Source of the DNA: Thiobacillus sp. 65-29
GTDB lineage: Bacteria > Pseudomonadota > Gammaproteobacteria > Burkholderiales > Thiobacillaceae
Reading direction: 5' to 3'
Assembly: GCA_001899775.1 (NCBI GenBank)
Contig: MKWN01000026.1
Span: 16,267-80,266, forward strand
DNA: 64,000 nucleotides
The notes beneath the pieces were generated by a model. The model made no database searches. It was not told the origin of the DNA and worked only from the letters and a program-made list of their open reading frames with translations. This document shows positions 1 through 9,209 of the stretch, piece by piece (position 1 is the first letter of the stretch; each line of letters starts with the position of its first letter). A program made the translations under genes and the position numbers.

Positions 1-1
1 G

Positions 2-448
2 ATGCGCGACCTGCTGATCCCGCAGACCAGCATCCTCACCCCCAACAGCCACGAGGCACGCCGGCTCGCGCTGTTCGAGTCGGACGAGGAGGAACTCGAT
101 CTCGCCGGCTGCGCACGTCGCCTCACCGACCTGGGTTGCGAATACGTGCTCATCACCGGCACCCACGAGAACACCCCGCGCGTGCTCAACACACTGTACG
201 ACGCCGAAGGACTGGTGCAGACCGACGCCTGGGACCGCCTGCCGGGCAGCTATCACGGCTCCGGCTGCACCCTGGCCTCGGCGATCGCCGCCGTGCTCGC
301 CTATGGCCAGGACATGCCGGCGGCGGTGCGCGAGGCGCAGCAGTTCACCTACGAGACGCTCAAGGCCGCGTTCCGTCCCGGCATGGGGCAATATCTGCCG
401 GAGCGTTTCTTCTGGGCGCAGACACCGCAGGCGGAAGGCAACGCGTGA
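2..448 (+). CDS. thiD: Hydroxymethylpyrimidine/phosphomethylpyrimidine kinase, C-terminal part
   Basis: This is the C-terminal part of a ribokinase-fold kinase that phosphorylates HMP and HMP-phosphate in thiamine biosynthesis. The reading frame is open to the left edge of the window, so the N-terminal half is missing and the ATG at position 2 is probably internal. The visible 148 residues include the TPNSHEA segment typical of ThiD and the anion-hole motif GSGCTLASAIAA near the C-terminus, with the catalytic Cys/Gly region intact. The stop codon overlaps the start of thiE, which supports a thiD-thiE-hemL operon. Confidence 0.9.
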   Translation: MRDLLIPQTSILTPNSHEARRLALFESDEEELDLAGCARRLTDLGCEYVLITGTHENTPRVLNTLYDAEGLVQTDAWDRLPGSYHGSGCTLASAIAAVLAYGQDMPAAVREAQQFTYETLKAAFRPGMGQYLPERFFWAQTPQAEGNA

Positions 449-1085
449 GTGCGCGATCTACCTTTCCCGGTGGGGTCTACGCCCTCACCCCGGAAACCGC
501 CGACACCGCGCACTTGCTCGCGAGGGTGGAAGCGGCGCTCGCCGGCGGCGTGGCCGCGGTGCAGTACCGCGACAAGTCCGCGGACGTCGCACGCCGCCAC
601 GAGCAGGCGTGCGAACTCGTTGCCCTGTGCCGGCGCTTCGGCGTGCCGCTCATCGTCAACGATGACTTGCGGCTCGCCGATCTGGCCGGCGCCGATGGCG
701 TACATCTGGGGCGCGACGACGCCGGCGTGCGCGAAGCGCGCATCATCCTCGGCCCGCAGAAATTCGTCGGTGCCTCGTGCTACCAGAGTCTCGATCTTGC
801 GCGTGCCGCGCAGGCCGCGGGTGCGGACTACGTCGCCTTCGGCAGCTTTTTCGCCTCGCCGACCAAGCCCGCCGCGCCGCGCGCGTCCCTCGATCTGCTG
901 CGCGCGGCCGGGTCGCTGATTCATCTGCCCATCGTCGCCATTGGCGGCATCACCCACGCCAATGCGCCCGCGCTCATCGACGCCGGCGCGGACGCGATCG
1001 CCGTGTTGTCGGCGCTGTTCGACACGCCTGATGTGCGCGCCAGCGCGCAGGCTTTCAACCACCTCTTCGCAACGGAACCCGAACA

Positions 1086-1089
<4 letters not shown>
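445..1089 (+). CDS. thiE: Thiamine-phosphate synthase
   Basis: ThiE condenses HMP-pyrophosphate with the thiazole phosphate to make thiamine phosphate in the cytoplasm. The product has 214 residues, normal for this TIM-barrel family. Recognisable motifs are QYRDK near the N-terminus, NDDLRLA followed by GVHLGRDD (pyrophosphate and Mg binding), and the phosphate-binding AIGGI segment near the C-terminus. The start is the GTG at 445, which overlaps the thiD stop (GTGA). A longer frame opens at 136 but lies inside thiD. The stop overlaps the hemL start, so the three genes are probably translationally coupled. Confidence 0.93.
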
Positions 1090-2363
<1,274 letters not shown>

Positions 2364-2371
2364 AGACTTCA

Positions 2372-2440
2372 TCCGCGAAGGGCGTGAAGTCCGCGAAGTG
2401 GGGTTTTCCTTCGCGTTTCTTCGCGTCCTTCGCGGACAAA
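2372..2440. repeat. Dispersed inverted repeat, family A (copy 1)
   Basis: The gap between hemL and the next gene contains a left arm with CCGCGAAGG-type words (2373-2398) and a right arm of stacked TTCGCG words (2408-2437) ending in CTTCGCGGACAAAAAAG. The arms can pair into a long hairpin. Similar arms recur at 56837-56983 and 60306-60432. In all three places the CTTCGCGGA end points towards a start codon a short distance away. Confidence 0.75.
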
Positions 2441-2453
2441 AAAGATTTTTCCC

Positions 2454-3518
2454 ATGAACGACGAACTTTCTCCGGAAGACGAACTGCGCCTCAACGTGCT
2501 GTTCAACACCGACCTCAAGGCGGTGCGCATCGACGAGTCGACCATGACCCTGTGGGCGCTGACGCCGCAGGGCGAGGCGAGCGTACCGTTGAAGCCGAAC
2601 GAGCGCTCCGACCGCTATCTGAAGAAAGTGCGCGAACTGCTGTCCGGCCACGTACTGGGTTCACCGGGTGGCTATCCGGTCCATCTCACGCGCTGGACCC
2701 GGCAGTCGCAGGCGGGATTGTCGGCACAGCACCTGGCACAACTGCTGCTGATCGGCGAGGAGGAAGCCGTGGTCGCGGTGGTGCATTCGCCGGCGCTGAC
2801 CGATGAACTGGCGCGCTACGCCTGGTGGTGCATGCCGACCATCGAGCACGCCCGCCTGATGCTGACCCGCGGCGTCGTATGTTGTGGCAGCATGGGCCGC
2901 ACCCTGGTGGAATTTCTGGTCGAGCATCTGGCCTTCCTGTACGAGGACGACCTCGCCATTCTCGATACCGTCGCCGCACTGCTCCACTCGGACGTACTCA
3001 CCGAGGAGGAACGTCTCGCGGTGTGGAAGCGCGGCCTCAGCCGCAATTCGCACTATGTGCCCTTCCTCGAACTGCAACCCGACAGGCTGCCGGCGCCACG
3101 CGCCGCACGCAGCGACCACGCCGCAGTCCCTGCGCTCGCCGGCAACGCCTACGCGACGATGCTGGACAAGGCGCTGTCGGCGCAGGGGCAGACCTTCCTC
3201 GCCACCACGGGCAGCGTCCTCGAACGCCCGGAGATCCAGGAGGTGGTCAACCACACGCTGAACGCACTGGCCACCTGGTGCGCGCCGCTGCGCGCACTCG
3301 ACGACGCGGCCCGTGTGGAGGCGCGTGCCGCCCTGCTTGCGGCCGCGCCGCAGTTCGAAGCCGATTGCGCAGCACTCGACGCACTGGCCGCGGTGGACGC
3401 CGACAGCGTGCGACCGATCTTCCTCAAGACCACCGCCATCGGTTCGCTGATGCGGCGCAAGATTCAGCCGGTGGTCGCCCCGCTGCTCGACGCCATCGGA
3501 CTGCTGCGACGCGGCTGA
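2454..3518 (+). CDS. DsrS-like sulfur-oxidation accessory protein
   Basis: The 354-residue product resembles from memory the DsrS protein encoded with reverse dissimilatory sulfite reductase genes in purple sulfur bacteria. The shared features I recall are an N-terminal 'EDELRLNVL...A.RID' segment, the LSGHVLGSPGGYPVHL block around residues 64-80, and a helical ALTDELARYAWWCMPTIEHARLML region. The biochemical role of DsrS is not well defined. No other dsr gene is visible here, so the gene stands alone between hemL and a DedA gene, downstream of a family A repeat. The product has no signal peptide or membrane segment and is probably cytoplasmic. The identification needs a profile search. Confidence 0.6.
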   Translation: MNDELSPEDELRLNVLFNTDLKAVRIDESTMTLWALTPQGEASVPLKPNERSDRYLKKVRELLSGHVLGSPGGYPVHLTRWTRQSQAGLSAQHLAQLLLIGEEEAVVAVVHSPALTDELARYAWWCMPTIEHARLMLTRGVVCCGSMGRTLVEFLVEHLAFLYEDDLAILDTVAALLHSDVLTEEERLAVWKRGLSRNSHYVPFLELQPDRLPAPRAARSDHAAVPALAGNAYATMLDKALSAQGQTFLATTGSVLERPEIQEVVNHTLNALATWCAPLRALDDAARVEARAALLAAAPQFEADCAALDALAAVDADSVRPIFLKTTAIGSLMRRKIQPVVAPLLDAIGLLRRG

Positions 3519-3537
3519 GTCGCCGCTACGCGTGTCA

Positions 3538-4086
3538 TCAGCGGCGCAGCGCGGTGCGCAGCAGCAGCACCGCGGCGACGATGACCGCCATGACCCAGTG
3601 CTCGTAACGATGGAGCGTCGCGACGTGCCCCGCCAGCAGGGCGCCGAAACTCCAGCCGGCACCAGCCACCAGCGGCGCCCACAGCGCAGCGGACAGCGCA
3701 TTCAGCGCCGCAAAGCGCCACGCTGGCATGCGACCCAGACCGATCGCGATGGGCAAGGCCATGCGCAGCCCCCACATGAAACGCATCATCAGGACGATCG
3801 TCGCCGGATGCCGTTCGATCAGCCCGAGCGCCGCGTCGACCCGGCTGCGCAGCGCCGGACGGCGCGCAAGCACGCGCTGGCCGTGGCGTCGACCAAGCCA
3901 AAAGAAGAATTCGTCGCCGGCAACGGCGCCCAGCCACGCCAATCCCGTAACGGCGGCAAAATCAAGATAGCCGCGATGTGCCGAATAGCCCGCCAGCACG
4001 AGCACGGTCTCGCCTTCGAACACGGCGCCGGCGAGCACCGCAGCATAACCGTACTGCGCGATCAGTGCGGAGAGGTCCATCGCCAC
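3538..4086 (-). CDS. DedA family inner-membrane protein
   Basis: This 182-residue membrane protein shows the DedA/SNARE-associated domain pattern: an acidic FEGETVLVLAGY segment near residue 25, GDEFFFWLGRRHG around residue 57 and a MRFMWGLRMALPIAIGLGRM segment with conserved arginines near residue 105. DedA proteins act as undecaprenyl-phosphate or phospholipid transporters/flippases and support membrane homeostasis; the substrate cannot be read here. It converges with the DsrS-like gene (19 bp apart) and lies just downstream of dsbD on the same strand. Confidence 0.87.
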   Translation of the reverse strand: MAMDLSALIAQYGYAAVLAGAVFEGETVLVLAGYSAHRGYLDFAAVTGLAWLGAVAGDEFFFWLGRRHGQRVLARRPALRSRVDAALGLIERHPATIVLMMRFMWGLRMALPIAIGLGRMPAWRFAALNALSAALWAPLVAGAGWSFGALLAGHVATLHRYEHWVMAVIVAAVLLLRTALRR

Positions 4087-4121
4087 GCGCCCGTCACGTC
4101 AAACGCGGCGACTGTTCACAT

Positions 4122-6395
4122 TCAGGAGCCGAGCGCGGCCGCGATGCTGGCGAGAAATTTCTCCGGTTTCTCGAAGCCGATCACCTTGTACGCCGACTGC
4201 GTGCCGCCCTCGTTCCAGAAAATCAGCCCCGGCGGGCCGAACAGGCCAAAGCGCTTCAAAAGCCCCTTGTCGGCCTCGGTGTTGGCAGTGACGTCGGCCT
4301 TCAGCAGCACGACGTTCGCCAGGCGCGCCTGCACCTTGGGGTCGCTGAAGGTGAAGCGTTCCATTTCCTTGCACGACACGCACCAGTCGGCGTAGAAGTC
4401 CAGCATCACGGCGCGGCCGTCGGCCTTGGCGGCCGCCAGCCGCGCGTCGAGTTCGGCGACGTCCTTCACCTTCTCGAACGCGAGCCCCTTCTGCTCGGCC
4501 GCGATGGCGGTGCCGCCTGCGCCGCCCTTGAACACGTCGAGCGGTTGCAAGAGGTCGCGGCTGCCGGCGAGCATGCCAAGCAGGATCGCCAGGCCGCCGA
4601 TGAGGAGTGCGACGCCCAGGCCCTTCCACAGCCGCGCCCAGCCGGAAGCCTGCGGCGGCAGCGGGTCGAGGGCATGCAGATAGATCGCGGAGGCGATCAG
4701 CAGCAGCGCCCACAGGAGCATGTTGACCCACGCGGGAATGATCGGCGAGATGAGGTAGATCGCGATCGCCAGCATGGTCACGCCGAAGAAGTACTTCACC
4801 GCGTTCATCCAGCCGCCGGCCCGCGGCAGCAATGCACCGGCGGACAGGCCGACGAGAAGGAGCGGCACGCCCATGCCGAGCGCGAGGACGAATAGCGCGA
4901 CCCCGCCCAGCGTGGTGTTGCCGGTCTGCGCGATGAACGCGAGCGCGGCGGCGAGGGGCGGTGCGACGCACGGCCCGAGAATCACCGCGGAGAGCGCACC
5001 CATGACGAACACGCCGACAAAATTGCCGCCCTTCATCCTGTTCGACGCGTCCGAGAAGCGGCTCTGCAACGCGCTCGGCAACTGGATCTCGAAGAAGCCG
5101 AACATGGACAGCGCAAGCAGCACGAAAATGGCGGCACCGATACCGAGCGCCCACGGATTCTGCATGGCGTTCGACAGCAGGGTGCCGGACAGCGCCGCAG
5201 CCACGCCGGCGAGCGCATAGGTGATCGCCATGCCGAGCACGTAGGCGAGCGAGAGCAGGAAGCCGCTGGTCTTGGTGAGATCCTTTTTCTGCCCGGCGAT
5301 GATGCCCGACAGGATCGGAATCATCGGGAACACGCAGGGTGTGAGCGAGAGCAGCAGGCCGAGGCCGAAGAAGGTGGCGACCACCCCCCAGAAGCTTCCA
5401 CCCTTCAATACCTGCTCGATTTTCGAGGTGTCGGATTCCCCTGCGGGCTCGGCGAGCGCGGTCGCCACCGCGCTGCCAGCCGCGGCGGTCGCGCTCCCGC
5501 CGGTGAGCGTGAAGGCACGGTCGAGCGGCGGATAGCAGATGCCGACCGCCTCGTTGCAGCCCTGCCAGCCGGCTTGCAGCACCAGGGTTTCCCCTTTGGC
5601 TAGCGCGCGCGACAGCGTGACCCTGGCGGCGAAGTCGGCGTGATACACCTCGGTGCGGCCGAAGTTCGGATCGTCCTTGACCTCGCCCGCCGGCGTGTCG
5701 GCCTTCATCACCTGGATATCGGCGGGCGACTTGACGACGAAGGCGAGCTTGTCGCGATACAGATAGGTGTCGGGGGTCAGGGTGTAGGCGATCTTCACGG
5801 TCTGCGCATCGGCGAGCGCGGCATCGACGAGGAAGGCCTCTTCGGCCGGCAGCACCTTGGGCATGCCCAAATCGCCGGCGAGACTGCGCAGGCCGTCGAG
5901 CACGGACGCCGCGGGTTTCGCCGCAGCAGGGGCCGTGGGTACGGGCGCGGCCGTGGCGGCTGCCACCGGCGCAGGCAGCTTGATGGTCGCGCTCAGCGTC
6001 TGCGGCGTGTAGCACAGCCCCGCCTCGGCACAGCCCTGCGACACCGTCTTCAGCGTGACCGCGGTGGTGCCCGGCGCGCGCTGGAACGGCAGCACGATGC
6101 GCACGTCCTTGACGTAGGCCTCGACCTTGCCGAAATACTCGTCTTCCTTGATCTTGCCCGCGGGAAATTTCGGCGCCGCCAGCGTGCCGCCGGCCACCTC
6201 GAACCTGAACTTGTCGCGGTACATGTAATAGCCGTCGGCGATCTGCCAGCGCGCTTCGAGCGTGTCGGCATCGAGTGCGCGCGCCGAGAACTTGAAGGCG
6301 ACTTCAGGGTCCAGAAAATCTTCGGCATGCGCCGCTGGAAAAAGCGCCAGCGCGCCCCAAAGTAAGGCGAGGATCTTGAATGTCCAGGTTTTCAT
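4122..6395 (-). CDS. dsbD: Thiol:disulfide interchange protein DsbD with two N-terminal alpha domains
   Basis: DsbD moves electrons from cytoplasmic thioredoxin across the inner membrane to periplasmic thiol pathways. This protein has a signal peptide (residues 1-24), a first periplasmic alpha domain with C122 and C128, a second homologous alpha domain with C280 and C287, an eight-helix membrane part beginning near residue 330 with CVFPMIPI and the GPCVAPP cysteine, and a C-terminal thioredoxin domain with WCVSC (C672/C675). At 757 residues it is about 170 longer than E. coli DsbD because of the duplicated alpha domain. The start overlaps the cutA stop by four bases, as in many proteobacteria where cutA and dsbD are adjacent. 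Confidence 0.95.
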   Translation of the reverse strand: MKTWTFKILALLWGALALFPAAHAEDFLDPEVAFKFSARALDADTLEARWQIADGYYMYRDKFRFEVAGGTLAAPKFPAGKIKEDEYFGKVEAYVKDVRIVLPFQRAPGTTAVTLKTVSQGCAEAGLCYTPQTLSATIKLPAPVAAATAAPVPTAPAAAKPAASVLDGLRSLAGDLGMPKVLPAEEAFLVDAALADAQTVKIAYTLTPDTYLYRDKLAFVVKSPADIQVMKADTPAGEVKDDPNFGRTEVYHADFAARVTLSRALAKGETLVLQAGWQGCNEAVGICYPPLDRAFTLTGGSATAAAGSAVATALAEPAGESDTSKIEQVLKGGSFWGVVATFFGLGLLLSLTPCVFPMIPILSGIIAGQKKDLTKTSGFLLSLAYVLGMAITYALAGVAAALSGTLLSNAMQNPWALGIGAAIFVLLALSMFGFFEIQLPSALQSRFSDASNRMKGGNFVGVFVMGALSAVILGPCVAPPLAAALAFIAQTGNTTLGGVALFVLALGMGVPLLLVGLSAGALLPRAGGWMNAVKYFFGVTMLAIAIYLISPIIPAWVNMLLWALLLIASAIYLHALDPLPPQASGWARLWKGLGVALLIGGLAILLGMLAGSRDLLQPLDVFKGGAGGTAIAAEQKGLAFEKVKDVAELDARLAAAKADGRAVMLDFYADWCVSCKEMERFTFSDPKVQARLANVVLLKADVTANTEADKGLLKRFGLFGPPGLIFWNEGGTQSAYKVIGFEKPEKFLASIAAALGS

Positions 6396-6712
6396 GCTTG
6401 TTCGGTCTCCGTGGCCAGCCAGCCAAGATAGGCGGGCAGGCCCTGTTGAATCGGTACGGCGATCAGTTCCGGCAGCGCGTAAGGATGCTCGGCGCGAACG
6501 ATTTGTTCAAGCAGCGGGTAGGCCGCCTGCGTGGTCTTGATCAGCAGCGGGATCTCCGCGGCCGACTCGACCGCACCCTGCCATCGATATATGGAGCGAC
6601 AGGGTGCCAGAACGTTCACGCATGCGGCCGCACGCGCATCGACCAGCGCGCGCGCCAGCTTTTCCGCCGTCGCTGCGTCGGGTACATTGGTCAAGACTAA
6701 CAAAGGTTCCAT
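6392..6712 (-). CDS. cutA: Divalent-cation tolerance protein CutA
   Basis: CutA is a small trimeric ferredoxin-like-fold protein linked to copper/divalent cation tolerance. The 106-residue product carries the family core: ACVNVLAPCRSIYRWQG, AEIPLLIKT and the HPYALPELIAVPI segment. It is encoded directly ahead of dsbD with a four-base overlap. Its ATG is only three bases from the divergent fxsA ATG, so the promoters of both genes must lie inside each other's coding sequence. Confidence 0.94.
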   Translation of the reverse strand: MEPLLVLTNVPDAATAEKLARALVDARAAACVNVLAPCRSIYRWQGAVESAAEIPLLIKTTQAAYPLLEQIVRAEHPYALPELIAVPIQQGLPAYLGWLATETEQA

Positions 6713-6715
6713 GTC

Positions 6716-7171
6716 ATGCGCTTTGGTTGGATCGTGCTACTGCTGCTGTCGTTTCCGGTGCTGGAAGCCGTCGGCATCTTCTGGATGGCCGAACGCATCG
6801 GCGCCTGGGTGCTGCTGTGGCTGCTCGTCGCCGCCCTCGCCGGCATCGCGCTGATCCGCTTCGAGCGTGTCGCCTGGGGTGCGCGCCTGCTGTTTTCCGT
6901 GCGCGCCGGTGCGCATCCCCTGGCCGCAGTGCTCGCCAGTGGACGCATGCTGATCGCCGGCGGATTGCTGATCTTTCCCGGCTTCATCAGCGATGTCATT
7001 GCGCTCGCCCTGCTGCTCGTTCCCGGCACCTGGCGCCGCCCGGTGGCGATGCGCCCGCCAGCCAACGACGACGGTGCCACCGTGCCGCGGCCCGGCGACG
7101 GTGGCAACACGGGGCGTACCCTCGACGGCGAATACCGCCACATTCCCGACGAGCGCCTGCGCGACCGCTAA
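6716..7171 (+). CDS. fxsA: FxsA family membrane protein
   Basis: FxsA is a small inner-membrane protein that relieves F-plasmid exclusion of phage T7 in E. coli; its general role is unknown. The 151-residue product has hydrophobic segments at about residues 2-20, 28-46 and 78-104, with the family's RFERVAWGARLL and GGLLIFPGFISDV motifs, and a charged, disordered C-terminal tail. An AAAGG sequence lies about 10 bases before the ATG. The gene is divergent from cutA and overlaps the end of the SDR gene tail to tail. Confidence 0.88.
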   Translation: MRFGWIVLLLLSFPVLEAVGIFWMAERIGAWVLLWLLVAALAGIALIRFERVAWGARLLFSVRAGAHPLAAVLASGRMLIAGGLLIFPGFISDVIALALLLVPGTWRRPVAMRPPANDDGATVPRPGDGGNTGRTLDGEYRHIPDERLRDR

Positions 7172-8055
7172 AACAGAGGCATCTGTCCGCGCGCAAGGCG
7201 AAGCTCGCGCAGCAGATGGTCCGATGTCGGATAGCGGTACTTCAGACGCAGTTCGCGCAGGGTACGCACGTTCGACAGGCGGCGCGATTCCCGCAGGAAG
7301 GACAGCAGCGCCTCGGACAGCACCTTGTCCGCCTCGGCGCGCGTGACGCGTGGCGGACGCGGCAGGTCGAAGGCGTCGGCACAACTGTCGAACCAGTCGC
7401 CCATTTTCAGCGGCAACGCATCGACCGCATGATAGATGCGTCCGGCGCGGCCGCGAAACAACGCCGCCCACGCCAGGCGGGCGAGGTCGTCGGCATGGAT
7501 GTGGTTGGTGTAGCTGTCCGCCTCGCGCACCAGCGCCGGCGTGCCGCGACGGATGCGTTCCAGCGGCAGGCGGTCGGCGGCGTAAATGCCGGGCGCGCGC
7601 AGGACCGTCACCTGCACGCCCTGGCGGCGTCCCCACGCACGCAATTGACGCTCGGCATGGACGCGCCGCACCGCGCGGCTGTTGACCGGCGCCACCGGTC
7701 GCGTCTCGGCGACCCAGGCGCCGCCGCAATCGCCATACACGCCGCTGGTGCTGATGTAAACCAGCGTGTCGGGACGACGCCGGCCGAGGGCCTGCAGGAG
7801 ATGGGCAGTACGCGGGTCGGTGCGCCCCGCACCGGGCGGCGGCGGGGCGAAATGAAACACCGCATCGACGCGCGGCAGTTGCCGCAGCGTCGCCGGCACA
7901 TCGAGATCACCGACGTGCGGAATCACGCCCAACGCGCGCAGTTCCGCGGCGCGCTCGGGGCGGCGGGTGAGGCCGACGAAAGTGGCCTGGTGCGCATGGC
8001 GCCGCACCAGCCGCTCGGCAATGTCACCAAATCCGACGATCAGGATGGTTTTCAT
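7168..8055 (-). CDS. NAD-dependent epimerase/dehydratase family protein (extended SDR)
   Basis: A 295-residue Rossmann protein related to SDR epimerases of the YeeZ type. The N-terminal nucleotide-binding motif GFGDIAERL is at residues 8-16, and STSGVYGDCGG carries the catalytic Ser/Tyr region, although the classical YxxxK is not clear. The open frame continues upstream to 8658 but that part lies opposite the reductase gene; the ATG at 8055 gives a normal SDR N-terminus. Substrate unknown. Confidence 0.82.
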   Translation of the reverse strand: MKTILIVGFGDIAERLVRRHAHQATFVGLTRRPERAAELRALGVIPHVGDLDVPATLRQLPRVDAVFHFAPPPPGAGRTDPRTAHLLQALGRRRPDTLVYISTSGVYGDCGGAWVAETRPVAPVNSRAVRRVHAERQLRAWGRRQGVQVTVLRAPGIYAADRLPLERIRRGTPALVREADSYTNHIHADDLARLAWAALFRGRAGRIYHAVDALPLKMGDWFDSCADAFDLPRPPRVTRAEADKVLSEALLSFLRESRRLSNVRTLRELRLKYRYPTSDHLLRELRLARGQMPLF

Positions 8056-8154
8056 GGGCAAGCAGGCTGCAACCCTGATCCGGCAGGGGTGAAATACACG
8101 GGTGCGCGGGTGATAATCCCGAGCTTTAAACCTGCATTGTAAGCGTTTGCCATC

Positions 8155-9192
8155 ATGCCGTATCAGGTCACTCTCCAGCCCAGCGGGCACCAGTTCAACG
8201 TCGAAGCCGACGAAACCCTGCTCGAGGCGGCGCTGCGCGAAGGCTTCGCGCTGCCTTATGGCTGCCGCAACGGCGCCTGCGGCGCGTGCAAGGGCACCGT
8301 GCTCGCCGGCACGGTCGACCATGGCGAATACCAGGCGGGCATCCTGAAGGACGAGGAAAAGGCGCGCGGCCGCGCACTGTTCTGCCGCGCGAGGCCGCTG
8401 TCGGACCTCACCCTCGAGGTGAAGGAGATCGGCGCCGCCCGGGACATCATGGTGAAGACGCTGCCGTGCCGCGTGGAGCAGATGGAACAACGCGCCGACG
8501 ACGTCATGGTGCTGAAGATCAAGCTGCCGGCCAACGAGCGCCTGCAATTCCTCGCCGGCCAGTACATCGACTTCCAGCTGAAGGACGGCCGGTCGCGCAG
8601 CTATTCGCTCGCCAATCCGCCGCACGATGACGCGCTGCTCGAACTGCACATCCGCCACGTGCCGGGCGGGCTGTTCAGCGGGCAGGTGTTTTCCGCCATG
8701 AAGGTGCGCGACATCCTGCGCCTGAAGGGCCCGCTAGGCAGCTTCTTCATCCGCGAGGACTCTGACAAACCGATGATCTTCGTCGCCGGCGGCACCGGTT
8801 TCGCGCCGATCAAGGGCATGCTGGAGCACGCCTTCGCTGCGCACATGGACCGCGAGCTGGTGCTCTACTGGGGCGCGCGTGCGCGCAAGGATCTCTACAT
8901 GGCCGAGTTGCCGCAGCGCTGGGCGGCCGAGCACCCCAACTTCAGCTTCATCCCTGTCCTCTCGGAACCGGCGCCGGACGATGCCTGGCAGGGCCGCACC
9001 GGCAACGTACACGCTGCGGTATTGGCCGATTTTTCCGATCTGTCGGGATATCAGGTCTACGCCAGCGGCGCGCCGGTGATGGTCGACAGTGCGCGCGAAA
9101 CTTTCACCCGCTCACGCGGCCTGCCGGAAGACCAGTTCTTCGCCGATTCCTTCGTTTATGCGGCCGACGCGGCGAGCGCGGCGGCGGGCTGA
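8155..9192 (+). CDS. CDP-6-deoxy-delta-3,4-glucoseen reductase-like ferredoxin/flavin reductase
   Basis: A 345-residue electron-transfer protein with an N-terminal plant-type 2Fe-2S domain (residues 1-90; Cys pattern YGCRNGACGACKG and a downstream LFCRAR), a flavin domain with RSYSLANPP (about residue 145) and an NAD-binding domain with GGTGFAPIKGML (about residue 205). Betaproteobacteria commonly carry this protein, annotated as CDP-6-deoxy-L-threo-D-glycero-4-hexulose-3-dehydrase reductase, without the deoxysugar pathway. No deoxysugar genes are near, so a general NAD(P)H:acceptor role is more likely. It is monocistronic and divergent from the SDR gene. Confidence 0.88.
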   Translation: MPYQVTLQPSGHQFNVEADETLLEAALREGFALPYGCRNGACGACKGTVLAGTVDHGEYQAGILKDEEKARGRALFCRARPLSDLTLEVKEIGAARDIMVKTLPCRVEQMEQRADDVMVLKIKLPANERLQFLAGQYIDFQLKDGRSRSYSLANPPHDDALLELHIRHVPGGLFSGQVFSAMKVRDILRLKGPLGSFFIREDSDKPMIFVAGGTGFAPIKGMLEHAFAAHMDRELVLYWGARARKDLYMAELPQRWAAEHPNFSFIPVLSEPAPDDAWQGRTGNVHAAVLADFSDLSGYQVYASGAPVMVDSARETFTRSRGLPEDQFFADSFVYAADAASAAAG

Positions 9193-9209
9193 ACGCCCCG
9201 CGCGTTCGC

